Shown here piece after piece: positions 15,947-25,216 of a DNA stretch of 64,000 nucleotides. Below the pieces are notes generated by a model. The model saw nothing but the letters and a program-made list of their open reading frames with translations, was not told the origin of the DNA and did no database searches. The DNA comes from Mycolicibacterium vinylchloridicum (GTDB lineage Bacteria > Actinomycetota > Actinomycetes > Mycobacteriales > Mycobacteriaceae). Both the position numbers and the translations under genes were made by a program. The first letter of the stretch is position 1; the number at the start of each line of letters is the position of its first letter. The stretch covers positions 62,001 through 126,000 of the forward strand of contig NZ_JACBJQ010000001.1 of assembly GCF_013404075.1 (NCBI RefSeq). Direction: 5' to 3'.

Positions 15947-17092
15947 ATGACCCTGACGCACATCGAGCAACGGTCGGAACCGACCGAACACATCGCCGTC
16001 CGGTGCGTGGATTCCGACGTCCACCCGGTACCGCGACGCGGAGTGCTGACCGACTACATACCCGAGCCCTGGCGCACGAAGTACTTCGGATCCCACCCCA
16101 TCGGCGAGCAGATCTACTACGACGCGCCGGACTACGCGCACGCGTTCGCGATGCGCACCGATACCTTCCCCGACGACGGGGAGTTCGCCGGCAGCGACCC
16201 CGAGCTGGCATTTCGCCAGCTGGTCATGGAGGCCGGTGCGGATATCTGCATCCTGGAACCGCTGGCTCCCGGCGCCCGGCTGGCCGATGCCGCCCAGGCT
16301 GCGGCCATCGCGACCAACCTCTGGCTCGACCAGCACTGGCTGGACAGCCGCAACAACTGGCACGAACGCTGGCGCGGATCGATCTCAGTGGCCATCGAGG
16401 ATCCGGCCGGGGCCGCGCGCGAGATCGAGAAATGGGCCGGACACCCGTACATGTCGCAGATCCTGATCAAGGCCGAGCCCCGCCCGTCGTGGGGCGACCC
16501 GCGATACGACCCCGTCTGGGCCGCCGCCACCCGGCACGACATCACGGTCAGCTGCCACCTGGGCCGCGGCAAGTACGAGACCCTGCCGATCCCGCCGGTG
16601 GGCCTGCCCAGCTACAACCACGACTTCATGGTCAGCTACTCGCTGCTGGCCGCCAACCAGGTGATGAGCCTGATCTTCGACGGGGTCTTCGACCGCTATC
16701 CCACGCTGCGCATCGTGTTCGTGGAGCATGCGTTCAACTGGATCCTGCCGCTGATGTGGCGGATGGATGCGATCTACTCGGCCCGCAAGTCCTGGCTGGA
16801 CATCAAGCGCAAGCCGAGTGAATACGTCAAGGACCACATCAAGTTCACCACCCAGCCGCTGGACTACCCCGAGGACAAGACCGAACTACTGCGGGCCTTC
16901 GAGTGGATGGAATGCGAAAAGATCCTGCTGTTCAGCTCCGACTACCCGCACTGGACGTTCGACGACCCGCGCTGGCTGGTCAAACACCTGCCCGAACACG
17001 CTCGGGACGCGGTGATGTGGCGCAACGGCGTGCAGACCTACAAGCTGCCTACGACGGTTCCGGTGCTGGAGGGTCAGACGCGGGTGTTTTGA
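15947..17092 (+). CDS. Amidohydrolase family 2 (TIM-barrel) metal-dependent hydrolase
   Basis: The 381-residue protein has the DSDVHP metal motif (D24, H26), a central CHLG, a VEHAFNW segment and FSSDYPHW near the C-terminus, which carries the catalytic aspartate. That is the amidohydrolase-2 layout of aminocarboxymuconate-semialdehyde decarboxylase-like enzymes, often in aromatic or xenobiotic degradation. ATG at 15947 follows GAAGAG eight bases upstream. The end overlaps the convergent membrane-protein gene by 44 bases. No pathway neighbours define the substrate. Confidence 0.88.
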   Translation: MTLTHIEQRSEPTEHIAVRCVDSDVHPVPRRGVLTDYIPEPWRTKYFGSHPIGEQIYYDAPDYAHAFAMRTDTFPDDGEFAGSDPELAFRQLVMEAGADICILEPLAPGARLADAAQAAAIATNLWLDQHWLDSRNNWHERWRGSISVAIEDPAGAAREIEKWAGHPYMSQILIKAEPRPSWGDPRYDPVWAAATRHDITVSCHLGRGKYETLPIPPVGLPSYNHDFMVSYSLLAANQVMSLIFDGVFDRYPTLRIVFVEHAFNWILPLMWRMDAIYSARKSWLDIKRKPSEYVKDHIKFTTQPLDYPEDKTELLRAFEWMECEKILLFSSDYPHWTFDDPRWLVKHLPEHARDAVMWRNGVQTYKLPTTVPVLEGQTRVF

Positions 17093-17336
17093 GCGCCGCC
17101 TCGCGAGCCTTCCTGGCCCGACGCAGGCCGGCGATGCCCAGCACTGCGAGAACTCCCGCCGTGGTGACCAGCAACCAGGTCAACATCATCAGCGGTGGAT
17201 CGAAGACGAACGACGTCGTCGACGGCTCACCGTCGGCGACGGGTGCCACCGACACCACGCCGCGGGCCTGCGCGGCGGTGATCACCGCGCCCGCCAGCGC
17301 CAGCACGGCCAGCACCAGCTGGATGGCATGCCTCAC
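17049..17336 (-). CDS. Small two-helix membrane protein
   Basis: The 95-residue product has hydrophobic segments near residues 5-25 and 45-67, followed by a basic stretch (GLRRARKARE). No domain is recognised. GTG at 17336 overlaps the preceding stop (GTGA). It ends the run of four membrane genes that follows hemB. Its 3' end lies inside the 3' end of the convergent amidohydrolase gene, overlapping by 44 bases. Confidence 0.65.
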   Translation of the reverse strand: MRHAIQLVLAVLALAGAVITAAQARGVVSVAPVADGEPSTTSFVFDPPLMMLTWLLVTTAGVLAVLGIAGLRRARKAREAALKTPASDPPAPEPS

Positions 17337-17839
17337 TGAGTGCTCGCCGTCTTTTCCCCGACCAACTCGGTGAGAGCCGCTCGCAGGCCCCGATGGTTGC
17401 GCGCCCACGCCTGCGCGGTGCGCTTGCCGGTGAGCTCCACACCGATTCCAGTGCGGCCCCTCGGCACGCCGGACAATTCGCCAAGCGCCCGCGCTTGCTG
17501 CCACTTCTCCAGGGGCTCACGGGATTTCACCGAGTGCTTCGCTTCGGGGAAGACTCCCACGATGTGAGTCAAGGGGGTGACCTCAGCGCCCTGCCGCAAC
17601 GCATCGCGGGTCAGTTCGACGCTGGTATGGATGCGTGCGGCCTTGACTTGCAGACCCAGGAATCCCGTCACGAGCACCAGGAAGATCAACGGGACCACCG
17701 GCTGGAAGCCCACGCCGCCCTTGAACTGGATGAGCAGCATCGCGATCGCCGACGCCGGCCCGGCAAGCAGCCAGTACCAGCTGGCACCGTTCTCGAAAAA
17801 CAGTCGTTCCGGCTGCTCGACCGGCTGACCCTCAAGCAT
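17333..17839 (-). CDS. Membrane protein with N-terminal helix pair and basic cytoplasmic tail
   Basis: The 168-residue protein has two adjacent hydrophobic segments (about residues 22-39 and 45-65) followed by a soluble basic domain with TRDALRQGAEVTPL. The shape resembles the DUF3093-type actinobacterial membrane proteins, but I cannot assign it firmly. ATG at 17839 overlaps the upstream stop by eight bases. The neighbours are other membrane proteins downstream of hemB, corresponding in position to Rv0513/Rv0514. Confidence 0.65.
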   Translation of the reverse strand: MLEGQPVEQPERLFFENGASWYWLLAGPASAIAMLLIQFKGGVGFQPVVPLIFLVLVTGFLGLQVKAARIHTSVELTRDALRQGAEVTPLTHIVGVFPEAKHSVKSREPLEKWQQARALGELSGVPRGRTGIGVELTGKRTAQAWARNHRGLRAALTELVGEKTASTQ

Positions 17840-18227
17840 TGGACTCCGGTTTATCGTCCGGCTGGTACCACTCCTGCGCCGACGGACGCATGACCAGGAC
17901 CGCGGCGACCATCACCAGGATCAGGATCCCCAGCCACAGCAGGCCGCTGGTCATCACCGAGAACAGGGCCAACAGCACAGCCAGTGCGATCGACAGCGCG
18001 ACGGCGGCCCGCCGGAACCTGGTATCACCACCACGAGACCGACCGGCCAGATAGCTCAACAGCGCACCGCTGACGATCCACAGCACGCCGGCACCTCGGA
18101 AGAACACCGGAACCGGAGCCTGCGAAAACAACGTCAGCAGGCCACCCAACATCAGCAGAATCGCCGCCGCAAGCCAGCACCAAAACGCAATCGAGACGAT
18201 CCGGGGCCTGGGTTGGGTAGCGGTCAT
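17832..18227 (-). CDS. Four-helix membrane protein of unknown function
   Basis: The 131-residue protein has four hydrophobic segments and short polar loops, with no conserved motif that I recognise. ATG at 18227 (MTATQPRPRIVS) is used. TAGGCT lies nine bases upstream on the coding strand and could be a -10 box for a separate start inside the operon. It overlaps the downstream gene by eight bases. The gap to the preceding gene is 20 bases. Confidence 0.68.
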   Translation of the reverse strand: MTATQPRPRIVSIAFWCWLAAAILLMLGGLLTLFSQAPVPVFFRGAGVLWIVSGALLSYLAGRSRGGDTRFRRAAVALSIALAVLLALFSVMTSGLLWLGILILVMVAAVLVMRPSAQEWYQPDDKPESNA

Positions 18228-18247
18228 GGTCGGGCCAGCCTATCGGT

Positions 18248-18670
18248 TCACTTGGTGAAGAACCCGTGGGCGTCCGGCCGGTGCAACAGGAACGCGCCGC
18301 CGAGGATCAGCACCGACCCGACGATGCCGGTGACCGCGAAGATCACCGCCTGCACGGTGTCACGCTCACCGCTGAACAGATTGGCCCCGGTGTAGATCAC
18401 GGTGGCCACGCCGCCGCCGGTCAGCAGTGTGCGGGTCCAGCGGTACCCGGATCGCATCAAGAACAGGAAGGTCAGGACCAGGGCGGCCACCATCAACGAG
18501 ATCAGCACGGAGACACCGACGACCAGGACCGAGGCCTGCTTGCCCGCAGCGAAGTAGGCGTTGGTGATGTAGCCGATCACCATCAACGGCAGCGCGGTCA
18601 GCCACAGCCAGAATCCGGTGTCGACGTCGGCGGGACGCGCGGGAGCCTCGGGTGGCTGTTGGTCGCTCAC
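18248..18670 (-). CDS. Four-helix membrane protein downstream of hemB
   Basis: The 140-residue protein begins VSDQQPPEAPARPAD with a short polar N-terminus, followed by four membrane segments; no domain is recognised. GTG at 18670 is chosen because the same GTGAGCGAC string forms the end of hemB at 18800-18792. That suggests the original arrangement was a GTGA overlap with hemB, now separated by a duplicated 65-bp unit. An open frame continues upstream through the repeats to 18775 but is repeat-coded and unlikely to be translated as part of this protein. Confidence 0.68.
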   Translation of the reverse strand: MSDQQPPEAPARPADVDTGFWLWLTALPLMVIGYITNAYFAAGKQASVLVVGVSVLISLMVAALVLTFLFLMRSGYRWTRTLLTGGGVATVIYTGANLFSGERDTVQAVIFAVTGIVGSVLILGGAFLLHRPDAHGFFTK

Positions 18671-18803
18671 GCCGCCACCTCGCAAGCGAGGGCGCGGCGT
18701 GTCCACCCACGGTTCGCTCCGCAAGCGTCGCTCACGCCGCCACCTCGCAAGCGAGGGCGCGGCGTGTCCACCCACGGTTCGCTCCGCAAGCGTCGCTCAC
18801 GCC
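18662..18803. repeat. 65-bp tandem repeat between hemB and the next gene
   Basis: Two exact 65-bp units (18662-18726 and 18727-18791) are followed by a 12-base partial third unit that runs into the end of hemB. Each unit contains the inverted repeat CCTCGCAAGCGAGG and the string GGTTCGCTCCGC. The repeat boundaries coincide with the GTGAGCGAC string at the hemB stop and at the following start codon, so it looks like a duplication of inserted sequence at a gene junction. Confidence 0.9.
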
Positions 18804-19777
18804 AGCCAGCCAGCGACGTCGGCGGCCCAGTAGGTCAAGACGATGTCCGCGCCGGCCCGTCGGATGCTGGTCAGCGACTCCAGTGCCGCGGCTTGGCCGT
18901 CGATCCATCCGTTGGCCGCGGCCGCGCTGATCATCGCGTACTCCCCCGATACCTGATAGGCGGCAACCGGAACCGGTGAGACGTCGGCGGCCGCGCGCAC
19001 GACGTCCAGGTAGGCCATGGCAGGTTTGACCATGATGATGTCGGCACCCTCGTCGAGATCGAGTGTGATCTCGCGCAACGCTTCTCGCGCGTTGCCGCTG
19101 TCCTGTTGGTAGGTACGCCGGTCGCCCTGCAAGCTCGAGCCCACCGCGTCGCGGAACGGGCCGTAGAACGCCGACACGAATTTCGCCGCATAGGCCAGGA
19201 TCAGCACGTCGGTGAACCCGGCCGCGTCCAGCCCGTCGCGGATGGCGGCCACCTGACCGTCCATCATTCCGCTCGGCCCAACCACCCGGGCACCCGATTC
19301 TGCCTGTGCCACAGCGAGTTTGACATATTCAGCGGTGGTGGCATCGTTGTCGACCCGGCCGCGGGCGTCGATGACGCCGCAATGTCCGTGGTCGGTGAAC
19401 TCGTCGAGGCAGGTGTCGGCCATCAGCACGGTGTCATCGCCGAGGTCCTTGGACAGGTCGCGCAGCGCGACGTTCAGGATCCCGTCGGGATCCGCACCGC
19501 AGGACCCCATGGGGTCTTTGTCCGCCTCCCGAGGCACTCCGAACAGCATCAGCCCGCCGACACCGGCTTCGACCGCCTGCTGCGCGGCACGGCGCAGCGA
19601 TTCGCGGGTGTGCTGAACGACGCCGGGCATAGAAGATATCGGCCGCGGCTCATCGATCCCGTCGGCGACGAACATCGGGAGAACCAGATGCCGTGGCTGC
19701 AAAGTTGTTTCGGCAACCAATCGGCGCAATGCCGGCGTTGAGCGCAGCCGGCGCGGACGCTGACGCGGGTATGACAC
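18797..19777 (-). CDS. hemB: Delta-aminolevulinic acid dehydratase (porphobilinogen synthase)
   Basis: HemB condenses two 5-aminolevulinate molecules into porphobilinogen. The 326-residue protein has the two active-site lysines K199 (LAYAAKFVSAFYGPFRDA) and K251 (IIMVKPAMAYLD), and the cysteine-containing metal region DTCLDEFTDHGHCG (C123, C133). GTG at 19777 (VSYPRQRPRRLR) matches the usual N-terminus; the open frame to 19957 is a shadow of cobA-hemD. It is last of the tetrapyrrole genes hemA-hemC-hemD-hemB, eight bases after the previous stop. Confidence 0.96.
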   Translation of the reverse strand: MSYPRQRPRRLRSTPALRRLVAETTLQPRHLVLPMFVADGIDEPRPISSMPGVVQHTRESLRRAAQQAVEAGVGGLMLFGVPREADKDPMGSCGADPDGILNVALRDLSKDLGDDTVLMADTCLDEFTDHGHCGVIDARGRVDNDATTAEYVKLAVAQAESGARVVGPSGMMDGQVAAIRDGLDAAGFTDVLILAYAAKFVSAFYGPFRDAVGSSLQGDRRTYQQDSGNAREALREITLDLDEGADIIMVKPAMAYLDVVRAAADVSPVPVAAYQVSGEYAMISAAAANGWIDGQAAALESLTSIRRAGADIVLTYWAADVAGWLA

Positions 19778-19785
19778 GCAGCCCC

Positions 19786-21447
19786 CTAGCGGCGTCGGCT
19801 CTTCTTGCGCGGCGGCGGCAACGCACCCTCGGCGCGCAGCCTGGCGGCATGCTCGGCCAGCGCATCGACCAGCGGGCCGACCGCTGCCGTCTCGGGCTGA
19901 ACGTCCACCCGCAGGCCGAATTCCGCTGCGGTCTCTGCCGTCTTGGGGCCGATGCACGCGACGATCGTGCGGGCGTGCGGTTTACCGGCGATGCCGACCA
20001 GGTTGCGCACGGTGGAGCTGGAGGTGAAGCAGACGGCGTCGAACCCGCCGGTCTTGATCATCTCGCGGGTCTCCGCCGGCGGCGGTGCCGCGCGCACGGT
20101 GCGATAGGCGGTGACGTCCTCGATCTCCCAGCCGCGGTCGCGCAGACCCTCGGCCAGCGTCTCGGTGGCAATGTCGGCGCGCGGCAACAATACCCGGTTG
20201 ACCGGATCGAAAATGCTGTCGTACTCCGGGAATTCGTCGAGCAGGCCCAGCGAGGACTGCTCACCGGCCGGCACCAGCTCGGGGCTCACGCCGAAGGCCC
20301 GCACCCGATCCGCGGTCGACTCGCCAACGCAGGCGATCTTCACACCCGAAAACGCACGGGCGTCCAGACCGAACTCGCCGAACTTCTCCCACACCGCGCG
20401 CACCGCGTTGGTGGAGGTGAACACCACCCACTGGTAGCGGCCGTCAACCAAACCCTTGACGGCCCTTTCCATCTGGGCCGGGCTGCGCGGCGGCTCGACG
20501 GCGATGGTCGGGACCTCGATAGGCAGTGCACCGTGACCGACCAGCCGGTCACTCATCTCGCCGGCCTGGTCCTTGGTGCGCGGCACCAGCACGGTCCAGC
20601 CGTACAGGGCGCGGCTCTCCCACCAGTTCAGCTTCGCCCGGTGCGCCACGGTCTTGCCGATGGTGGCGACCAGCGTGCCGGTCAGCGGACCGGCCGGGTC
20701 GCTGTTGCAGGCCAGCGTGGCGCGGTCAGTCAGCCCCTGCAGCGTGGTCTCCACCGACCGCTGGGCGCAGGTGGTGCCGTTGGAGGTGACCACGCACGGC
20801 GTGCCGTCAGCCAGGCCGTACTCGATCAGGGTGCGGGCGGCCTCGGGCAGGTGCGAGGCGCTGGCGGTCAGGATCAGCGGGCCGGGCGCGGCGGCCAGCG
20901 CCGCCCAGTCGACCTCGCCGCGCACGTCGGCGACGGTGTGCGCCGAGCCCAGCGGCAGACCCGCGTACGTCGGCACCGCGCTGGTGGCGGGCAGGCCGGG
21001 AACGATCTCGAATTCGGCGTGGGCCCGGGCCACCGCGTTGACCTCGGTGATGACCGAGTCGATCGACAGCGGGTCGCCCGCGACCAGACGCACCACGTCG
21101 AAGCCGGCCTTGGCCTCGGCCGCCAGGGTCTTGGCCACTTCGGCCGGGTCCCCGAGGGCGGGGCGGACGTCGGGGCCGACGTTGACGACCGGCGGGGCGG
21201 TCTCGTCATGTCCGTCGGCCGTGGCACCCTCGGGCGCCGGGGCAGGGCCGACAGCCGGCGGCAGGTCGGTGCCGACCACGGCGAGGATGGCCTGCGGCAC
21301 GTCTGGGTCGGTGAACACCAGCGCGGCATTGGCCAACACGGTGCGGGCACGCGTCGTCAGCAGGTTGGGGTCGCCTGGACCCGAGCCGACGAACGTGATG
21401 TGTCCCGGCTTCGCCTTACGTCCCCGACCGCTCACATGCCCAGTCAT
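19786..21447 (-). CDS. hemD: Bifunctional uroporphyrinogen-III C-methyltransferase / uroporphyrinogen-III synthase
   Basis: The 553-residue fusion has two enzymes. The N-terminal half is a SAM-dependent uroporphyrinogen methyltransferase-like domain (VGSGPGDPNLLT near the start, VRLVAGDPL, PGLPATSAVP). The C-terminal half is HemD (LVPRTKDQAGEMSDRL, FTSTNAVRAVWE, FTSSSTVRNLVGI), which cyclises hydroxymethylbilane to uroporphyrinogen III. This fusion is usual in Actinobacteria and links the heme branch to siroheme and cobalamin precursors. ATG at 21447 follows GGGAG at good spacing, five bases after the hemC stop. Confidence 0.93.
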   Translation of the reverse strand: MTGHVSGRGRKAKPGHITFVGSGPGDPNLLTTRARTVLANAALVFTDPDVPQAILAVVGTDLPPAVGPAPAPEGATADGHDETAPPVVNVGPDVRPALGDPAEVAKTLAAEAKAGFDVVRLVAGDPLSIDSVITEVNAVARAHAEFEIVPGLPATSAVPTYAGLPLGSAHTVADVRGEVDWAALAAAPGPLILTASASHLPEAARTLIEYGLADGTPCVVTSNGTTCAQRSVETTLQGLTDRATLACNSDPAGPLTGTLVATIGKTVAHRAKLNWWESRALYGWTVLVPRTKDQAGEMSDRLVGHGALPIEVPTIAVEPPRSPAQMERAVKGLVDGRYQWVVFTSTNAVRAVWEKFGEFGLDARAFSGVKIACVGESTADRVRAFGVSPELVPAGEQSSLGLLDEFPEYDSIFDPVNRVLLPRADIATETLAEGLRDRGWEIEDVTAYRTVRAAPPPAETREMIKTGGFDAVCFTSSSTVRNLVGIAGKPHARTIVACIGPKTAETAAEFGLRVDVQPETAAVGPLVDALAEHAARLRAEGALPPPRKKSRRR

Positions 21448-21451
21448 CGCT

Positions 21452-22435
21452 TCACTCCCGCTCCACTCCGTCTGTCTTCGCATTCACGGAGCCTTGTACC
21501 GACATGACCTCCCGCGCACCGAGTTCGAACAACTCCGCAGCCACCGCGAGCCCCAGCTCTGCGGCTCGGCCGGGAGTGCCGATACCGGACGCACGAATCA
21601 CGTCGGATCCGTCTGCTGCCGCCACGCATGCGCGCAGTGACAGCTCGTCGAAGACGCGGCCGTCGTCATCGATGGACTCGACCACTTCGGCGATCGCGCC
21701 CACCGGTGCGGAACAACCCGCCTCCAGTTCGGCCAGCAGGGTTCGCTCGGCGGTGACCGCGGCGCGGGTGTCGGGATCGTCCAGCTCTCCCAACAGCGTC
21801 GCGAGCTCGGTGTCGCCTGCGCGGCACTCGACCGCGAGCGCACCTTGCGCCGGCGCTGGCAACATCTGCACCGGCTCCAGCGTCTCGGTGACATCGCCGA
21901 GTCGTCCGAGGCGGGCCAGGCCCGCCCGGGCAACCACGATGGCGTCGAGATCACCGCTACTTACCCTGTTCAACCTGGTATCTAGGTTGCCTCTTAGGGG
22001 GCGGATTTCCAAACCGAGACCCAGTGCTCTAAGCTGTGCCGCCCGTCGCACGGAGCTCGTACCGATCACCGAGCCGGTCGGCAACTCTCCCAGGACCATC
22101 CCGTCGCGGGCCACCAACGCGTCGCGGGCGTCCTGCCGAGGGGGGATCGCGGCGATGACGAAGCGTTCGTCGGGGGCCGTCGGCAAATCCTTGTACGAGT
22201 GCACGGCCATGTCCACGCGGCCGTCGGCGATCGCCTCGCGCAGCGCGGCGGTGAACACGCCGACCCCGATTTCGGCGACCGGCTTGTCGGATCGGTCGCC
22301 CTCGGTGCTGATGATGACCAGCTCGGCGCGATGCCCGCGCTCGATGAGTTGATCTCTAATGGTCCCGGCCTGCGTAGTCGCCAGCAAGCTGCCCCGGGTG
22401 CCGATCCGGATTACCGCGTCGTTACTGCCGGCCAA
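21452..22435 (-). CDS. hemC: Porphobilinogen deaminase (hydroxymethylbilane synthase)
   Basis: HemC polymerises four porphobilinogen units into hydroxymethylbilane. The 327-residue protein shows [35 protein letters not shown] and the cofactor-attaching cysteine C241 in [10 protein letters not shown]. The start appears to be TTG at 22435, five bases after the hemA stop; no ATG or GTG lies near the conserved IRIGTRGS. The last residues ([11 protein letters not shown]) are followed by the hemD ribosome binding site. Confidence 0.95.
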   Translation of the reverse strand: MAGSNDAVIRIGTRGSLLATTQAGTIRDQLIERGHRAELVIISTEGDRSDKPVAEIGVGVFTAALREAIADGRVDMAVHSYKDLPTAPDERFVIAAIPPRQDARDALVARDGMVLGELPTGSVIGTSSVRRAAQLRALGLGLEIRPLRGNLDTRLNRVSSGDLDAIVVARAGLARLGRLGDVTETLEPVQMLPAPAQGALAVECRAGDTELATLLGELDDPDTRAAVTAERTLLAELEAGCSAPVGAIAEVVESIDDDGRVFDELSLRACVAAADGSDVIRASGIGTPGRAAELGLAVAAELFELGAREVMSVQGSVNAKTDGVERE

Positions 22436-22440
22436 CCGTG

Positions 22441-23808
22441 CTACCCGGCGCCGTCGGCTCGGCCCTGATCGAATTCCGGTGCCGGCAGGGGCAATTCACC
22501 TGCGGCGACGGCATCGACGGCCTGCGGATCGAGTTCGAAGAGTTCGCGCAATGCCTCGGCGTAGGCGTCTCCACCGGGTGCGCTGGCCAGCTGCTTGACC
22601 CGCACGGTCGGGGCGTGCAGCAGTTTGTCGACCACCCGGCGCACGGTGCGGGCGACCTCGTCGCGCTGGGAGTCATCCAGGCCCGGGAGCCGGTTGTCCA
22701 GCCGCAACAGCTCGGCCTCGACGACGTCGGCGGCACGCTGGCGAAGGGCGGTCACGGTCGGGGTGACCTCCGACATCCGCTGACCGGCCAGGTAGCTGGC
22801 AACCTCGGCGGCGACGATCTGACGGGCGGCTTCGGCGTCGGTGGCCGCAGCGCGGGCAGACGGTTCACGCTGCACGCGGTCCATGTCGATAACCGAGACA
22901 CCGGGCAATCCGGCGACGGCGGGGTCGATGTCGCGGGGCATTCCGAGGTCGCAGAGCACCAGCGGAGGCGCGGTCTCGTCGCGGCGGGCACTGGCGAGCG
23001 CGTTGTGCACGTCAGCCAGCGACACCACCGGGCGCACCGCGCCGGTACAGCTGACGACCACGTCCGCGGCGGCCAGCGCCTCGGCAAGATGCTCGAGGGT
23101 CAGCGCCTGGGCAGTGGCCCCCTGCGCACGGATGTTGTCCGCCAGCCGCTCGGCGCGGGGCAGTGAGCGGTTCACGACGTCGATGTGGGTGATACCGGCG
23201 CGCAGCAGGTGCGCCACCGACAGCCCGCCCATCGAACCGGCGCCGATGACGGTGGCGGTGCGCCCGCCCAATCCGGTCAGCCGCGATCCCGCGATGTCCA
23301 ATGCGACGGAAACCACACTGGCGCCGGCGGCGTCGATCGCGGTCTCGGAGTGCACCCGCTTGCCCACCGACAGCGCTCGCTGGGCCAGATCGTGCAGGAC
23401 CCGGCCGACGGTCTTGTTGGTCTCGGCGTTGGCGTAGGCGCGGCGGACCTGACCGAGCACCTGCTGCTCGCCGATCACCGCGCTGTCCAGACCGCTGGTG
23501 ACGGCGAACAGATGCTCGACGGCGGCCTCGCTGTAGCGGACGTAGGCGTATTTGGTCAGGTCGCCCATCGACATGCCGGAGTGCTCGGCCAGCACCTGAC
23601 CGATCGCGGACAGGCCACCGTGGAAGGCGTCGACTACCGCGTAGACCTCGACCCGGTTGCAGGTGGACAGCACCATCGCCTCGGTGACCAGCGGCGATTG
23701 CAACACCTGGTCGATGATCTTGACCTGGTCCGACTCGTCGGTGGACAACTGCTCGAGAACGGAAACCGGAGCGCTTCGATGCGACACCCCAAACAGCAGG
23801 ACGCTCAC
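22441..23808 (-). CDS. hemA: Glutamyl-tRNA reductase
   Basis: HemA reduces glutamyl-tRNA(Glu) to glutamate-1-semialdehyde with NADPH, the committed and usually regulated step of the C5 pathway. The 455-residue protein has the catalytic C50 in [10 protein letters not shown], the [17 protein letters not shown] segment and a Rossmann glycine motif [14 protein letters not shown] at 23808 is used. It opens the hemA-hemC-hemD-hemB unit. The roughly 110 bases upstream hold an AT-richer stretch (GTAAGTTTCACTAACGG on the coding strand) where the promoter probably lies. Confidence 0.96.
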   Translation of the reverse strand: MSVLLFGVSHRSAPVSVLEQLSTDESDQVKIIDQVLQSPLVTEAMVLSTCNRVEVYAVVDAFHGGLSAIGQVLAEHSGMSMGDLTKYAYVRYSEAAVEHLFAVTSGLDSAVIGEQQVLGQVRRAYANAETNKTVGRVLHDLAQRALSVGKRVHSETAIDAAGASVVSVALDIAGSRLTGLGGRTATVIGAGSMGGLSVAHLLRAGITHIDVVNRSLPRAERLADNIRAQGATAQALTLEHLAEALAAADVVVSCTGAVRPVVSLADVHNALASARRDETAPPLVLCDLGMPRDIDPAVAGLPGVSVIDMDRVQREPSARAAATDAEAARQIVAAEVASYLAGQRMSEVTPTVTALRQRAADVVEAELLRLDNRLPGLDDSQRDEVARTVRRVVDKLLHAPTVRVKQLASAPGGDAYAEALRELFELDPQAVDAVAAGELPLPAPEFDQGRADGAG

Positions 23809-23916
23809 GGCACGATCACCTGGCCCGCTCCCTTGCTGCGACGGAATGCTCCGTTAGTGAAACTTACTTCCACGGTAAACGCTGCGCAGGCGGCTGGCCA
23901 AATTCCGGCGGTTCGT

Positions 23917-24198
23917 TCACCTGTCGTCGACGGCCGCGCGGCCGGGTGCGAGATCGGCCCGTAACCGTTCGACGTCGACGTCCCAGTAGCTGTGCTCGCG
24001 GCCGTCGAGCAGGACGACCGGCAGACGATCGCCGAATTCGGCTCGTAGCGCGCTGTCCCCGGCCGCGGCCGCGGCGTCGACGTCGACGGCGGACAGCTCG
24101 AAATCGAGCTCGTCGGCCAGCTCGGCCAGCCGGTGGTAGACCCGCTGGCAGATGGTGCATCCGGCCCGGGTCAACAGCTCGACGTGTGCGCGGCTCAC
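23917..24198 (-). CDS. Glutaredoxin-like small redox protein
   Basis: The 93-residue protein has a glutaredoxin/thioredoxin-fold CXXC active site (LTRAGCTICQRVYHRL, cysteines near residues 14 and 17) and the later LPVVLLDGREH strand-turn that carries the cis-proline. GTG at 24198 is used. Only 30 bases separate it from the divergent phosphatase gene, so the two promoters overlap. It precedes hemA, and corresponds in position to Rv0508. Its electron donor, mycothiol or a thioredoxin reductase, cannot be read from the sequence. Confidence 0.85.
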   Translation of the reverse strand: MSRAHVELLTRAGCTICQRVYHRLAELADELDFELSAVDVDAAAAAGDSALRAEFGDRLPVVLLDGREHSYWDVDVERLRADLAPGRAAVDDR

Positions 24199-24216
24199 GT
24201 GTCCCAGTGTCGCAGT

Positions 24217-24222
24217 TAGGGT
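24217..24222 (+). promoter_or_regulatory. -10 box placed for a leaderless transcript
   Basis: TAGGGT ends six bases before the ATG at 24229, so transcription would start at or next to the start codon. No ribosome binding site precedes the gene. The same spacing recurs at other genes in this window. Confidence 0.55.
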
Positions 24223-24228
24223 TGTCCC

Positions 24229-25164
24229 ATGGGGCCCGGGGACGACGACCAGGAACTCGCCGGCGATGCGAGTGCCGAGCGCGCCGTCGACGAGTTGGTC
24301 GCCGAGCAGGCCAGCGCCGTGGCACGCGACGCGAGCATCGCCGCGCATCGCGAGCCCGGACCGCAGGCGGCCGAGCCGGTCGCCCCGCCGCCCGCCGACC
24401 TCACCGCGGCGGCGTTCTTCGACGTCGACAACACACTGGTGCAGGGCTCGTCGCTGGTGCACTTCGGTCGCGGCTTGGCCGCCCGCAAGTACTTCACCTA
24501 CGCCGACATGGCCAAATTCATCTACGCGCAGGCCAAGTTCCAGCTGACCGGCCGGGAGAACAGCGATGACGTGGCCGAAGGCAGGCGCAAGGCACTGGCC
24601 TTCATCGAGGGCCGTTCCACCGCCGAGCTGATCGCGGTCGGCGAGGAGATCTACGACGACATCATCGCCGACAAGATCTGGCCCGGCACCCGCGCGCTGG
24701 CCCAGATGCATCTGGATGCCGGCCAGCAGGTGTGGCTGGTCACCGCCACGCCCTTCGAGCTGGCCGACACGATCGCCCGCCGGCTGGGCTTGACCGGAGC
24801 GCTGGGCACCGTCGCGGAGTCCGAGAACGGGGTGTTCACCGGCCGGCTGGTGGGCGACATCCTGCACGGGGTCGGTAAGGCGCACGCGGTGCGGCAGCTC
24901 GCTGTCCGCGAGGGTCTGAACCTGAAGCGCTGTACCGCCTACTCCGACAGCTACAACGACGTGCCGATGCTGTCCCTGGTCGGCACTGCGGTCGCCATCA
25001 ACCCGGATGCCAACCTGCGCGAGCTGGCCCGCGAGCGCGGCTGGGAGATCCGTGATTTCCGGACGGCGCGCAAAGCGGCGCGCATCGGAGTGCCCTCCGC
25101 ACTGGCTCTAGGCGCGATCGGCGGGGCGCTCGCGGCCGCCGTGTCACGCCGCCACGAGCACTGA
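24229..25164 (+). CDS. serB1: HAD-superfamily IB phosphatase (SerB1-like)
   Basis: The 311-residue protein has HAD motif [12 protein letters not shown] (nucleophile Asp near residue 65), motif [12 protein letters not shown], and motif [16 protein letters not shown]. That pattern is shared by phosphoserine phosphatases and the HAD-IB family. A polar N-terminal extension of about 58 residues and a Gly/Ala-rich hydrophobic C-terminus flank the domain. It matches Rv0505c (annotated serB1), though the substrate is not proven to be phosphoserine. The probable leaderless start is at 24229. The next gene is the HadD-like dehydratase. Confidence 0.85.
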   Translation: MGPGDDDQELAGDASAERAVDELVAEQASAVARDASIAAHREPGPQAAEPVAPPPADLTAAAFFDVDNTLVQGSSLVHFGRGLAARKYFTYADMAKFIYAQAKFQLTGRENSDDVAEGRRKALAFIEGRSTAELIAVGEEIYDDIIADKIWPGTRALAQMHLDAGQQVWLVTATPFELADTIARRLGLTGALGTVAESENGVFTGRLVGDILHGVGKAHAVRQLAVREGLNLKRCTAYSDSYNDVPMLSLVGTAVAINPDANLRELARERGWEIRDFRTARKAARIGVPSALALGAIGGALAAAVSRRHEH

Positions 25165-25204
25165 CAACGCCGCTCGCCCGCACAGCCACCGCGATACCCG
25201 CTGA

Positions 25205-25210
25205 TAGGCT
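25205..25210 (+). promoter_or_regulatory. -10 box for leaderless transcription of the dehydratase gene
   Basis: TAGGCT is followed by six bases and then the GTG start at 25217. This is the same geometry as at 62151 and, on the other strand, 27940. Confidence 0.55.
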
Positions 25211-25216
25211 CCCCGG

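Noticed and set aside
18662..18803. Tandem repeat as a possible CRISPR array
   Set aside because: The 65-bp units are contiguous and identical without variable spacers, and no cas gene is present.
19693..21507. A 604-codon plus-strand open frame opposite cobA-hemD
   Set aside because: Shadow frame. The minus strand carries the complete, motif-bearing enzyme, and the plus-strand product is Arg/Gly-rich with no motif.
23850..23880. GTGAAACTTACTTCCAC upstream of hemA as a Rex or heme-regulator operator
   Set aside because: Symmetry is imperfect (about 12 of 16 positions) and it does not match the TTGTGAA/TTCACAA form of Rex sites, so it is left as ordinary promoter sequence.
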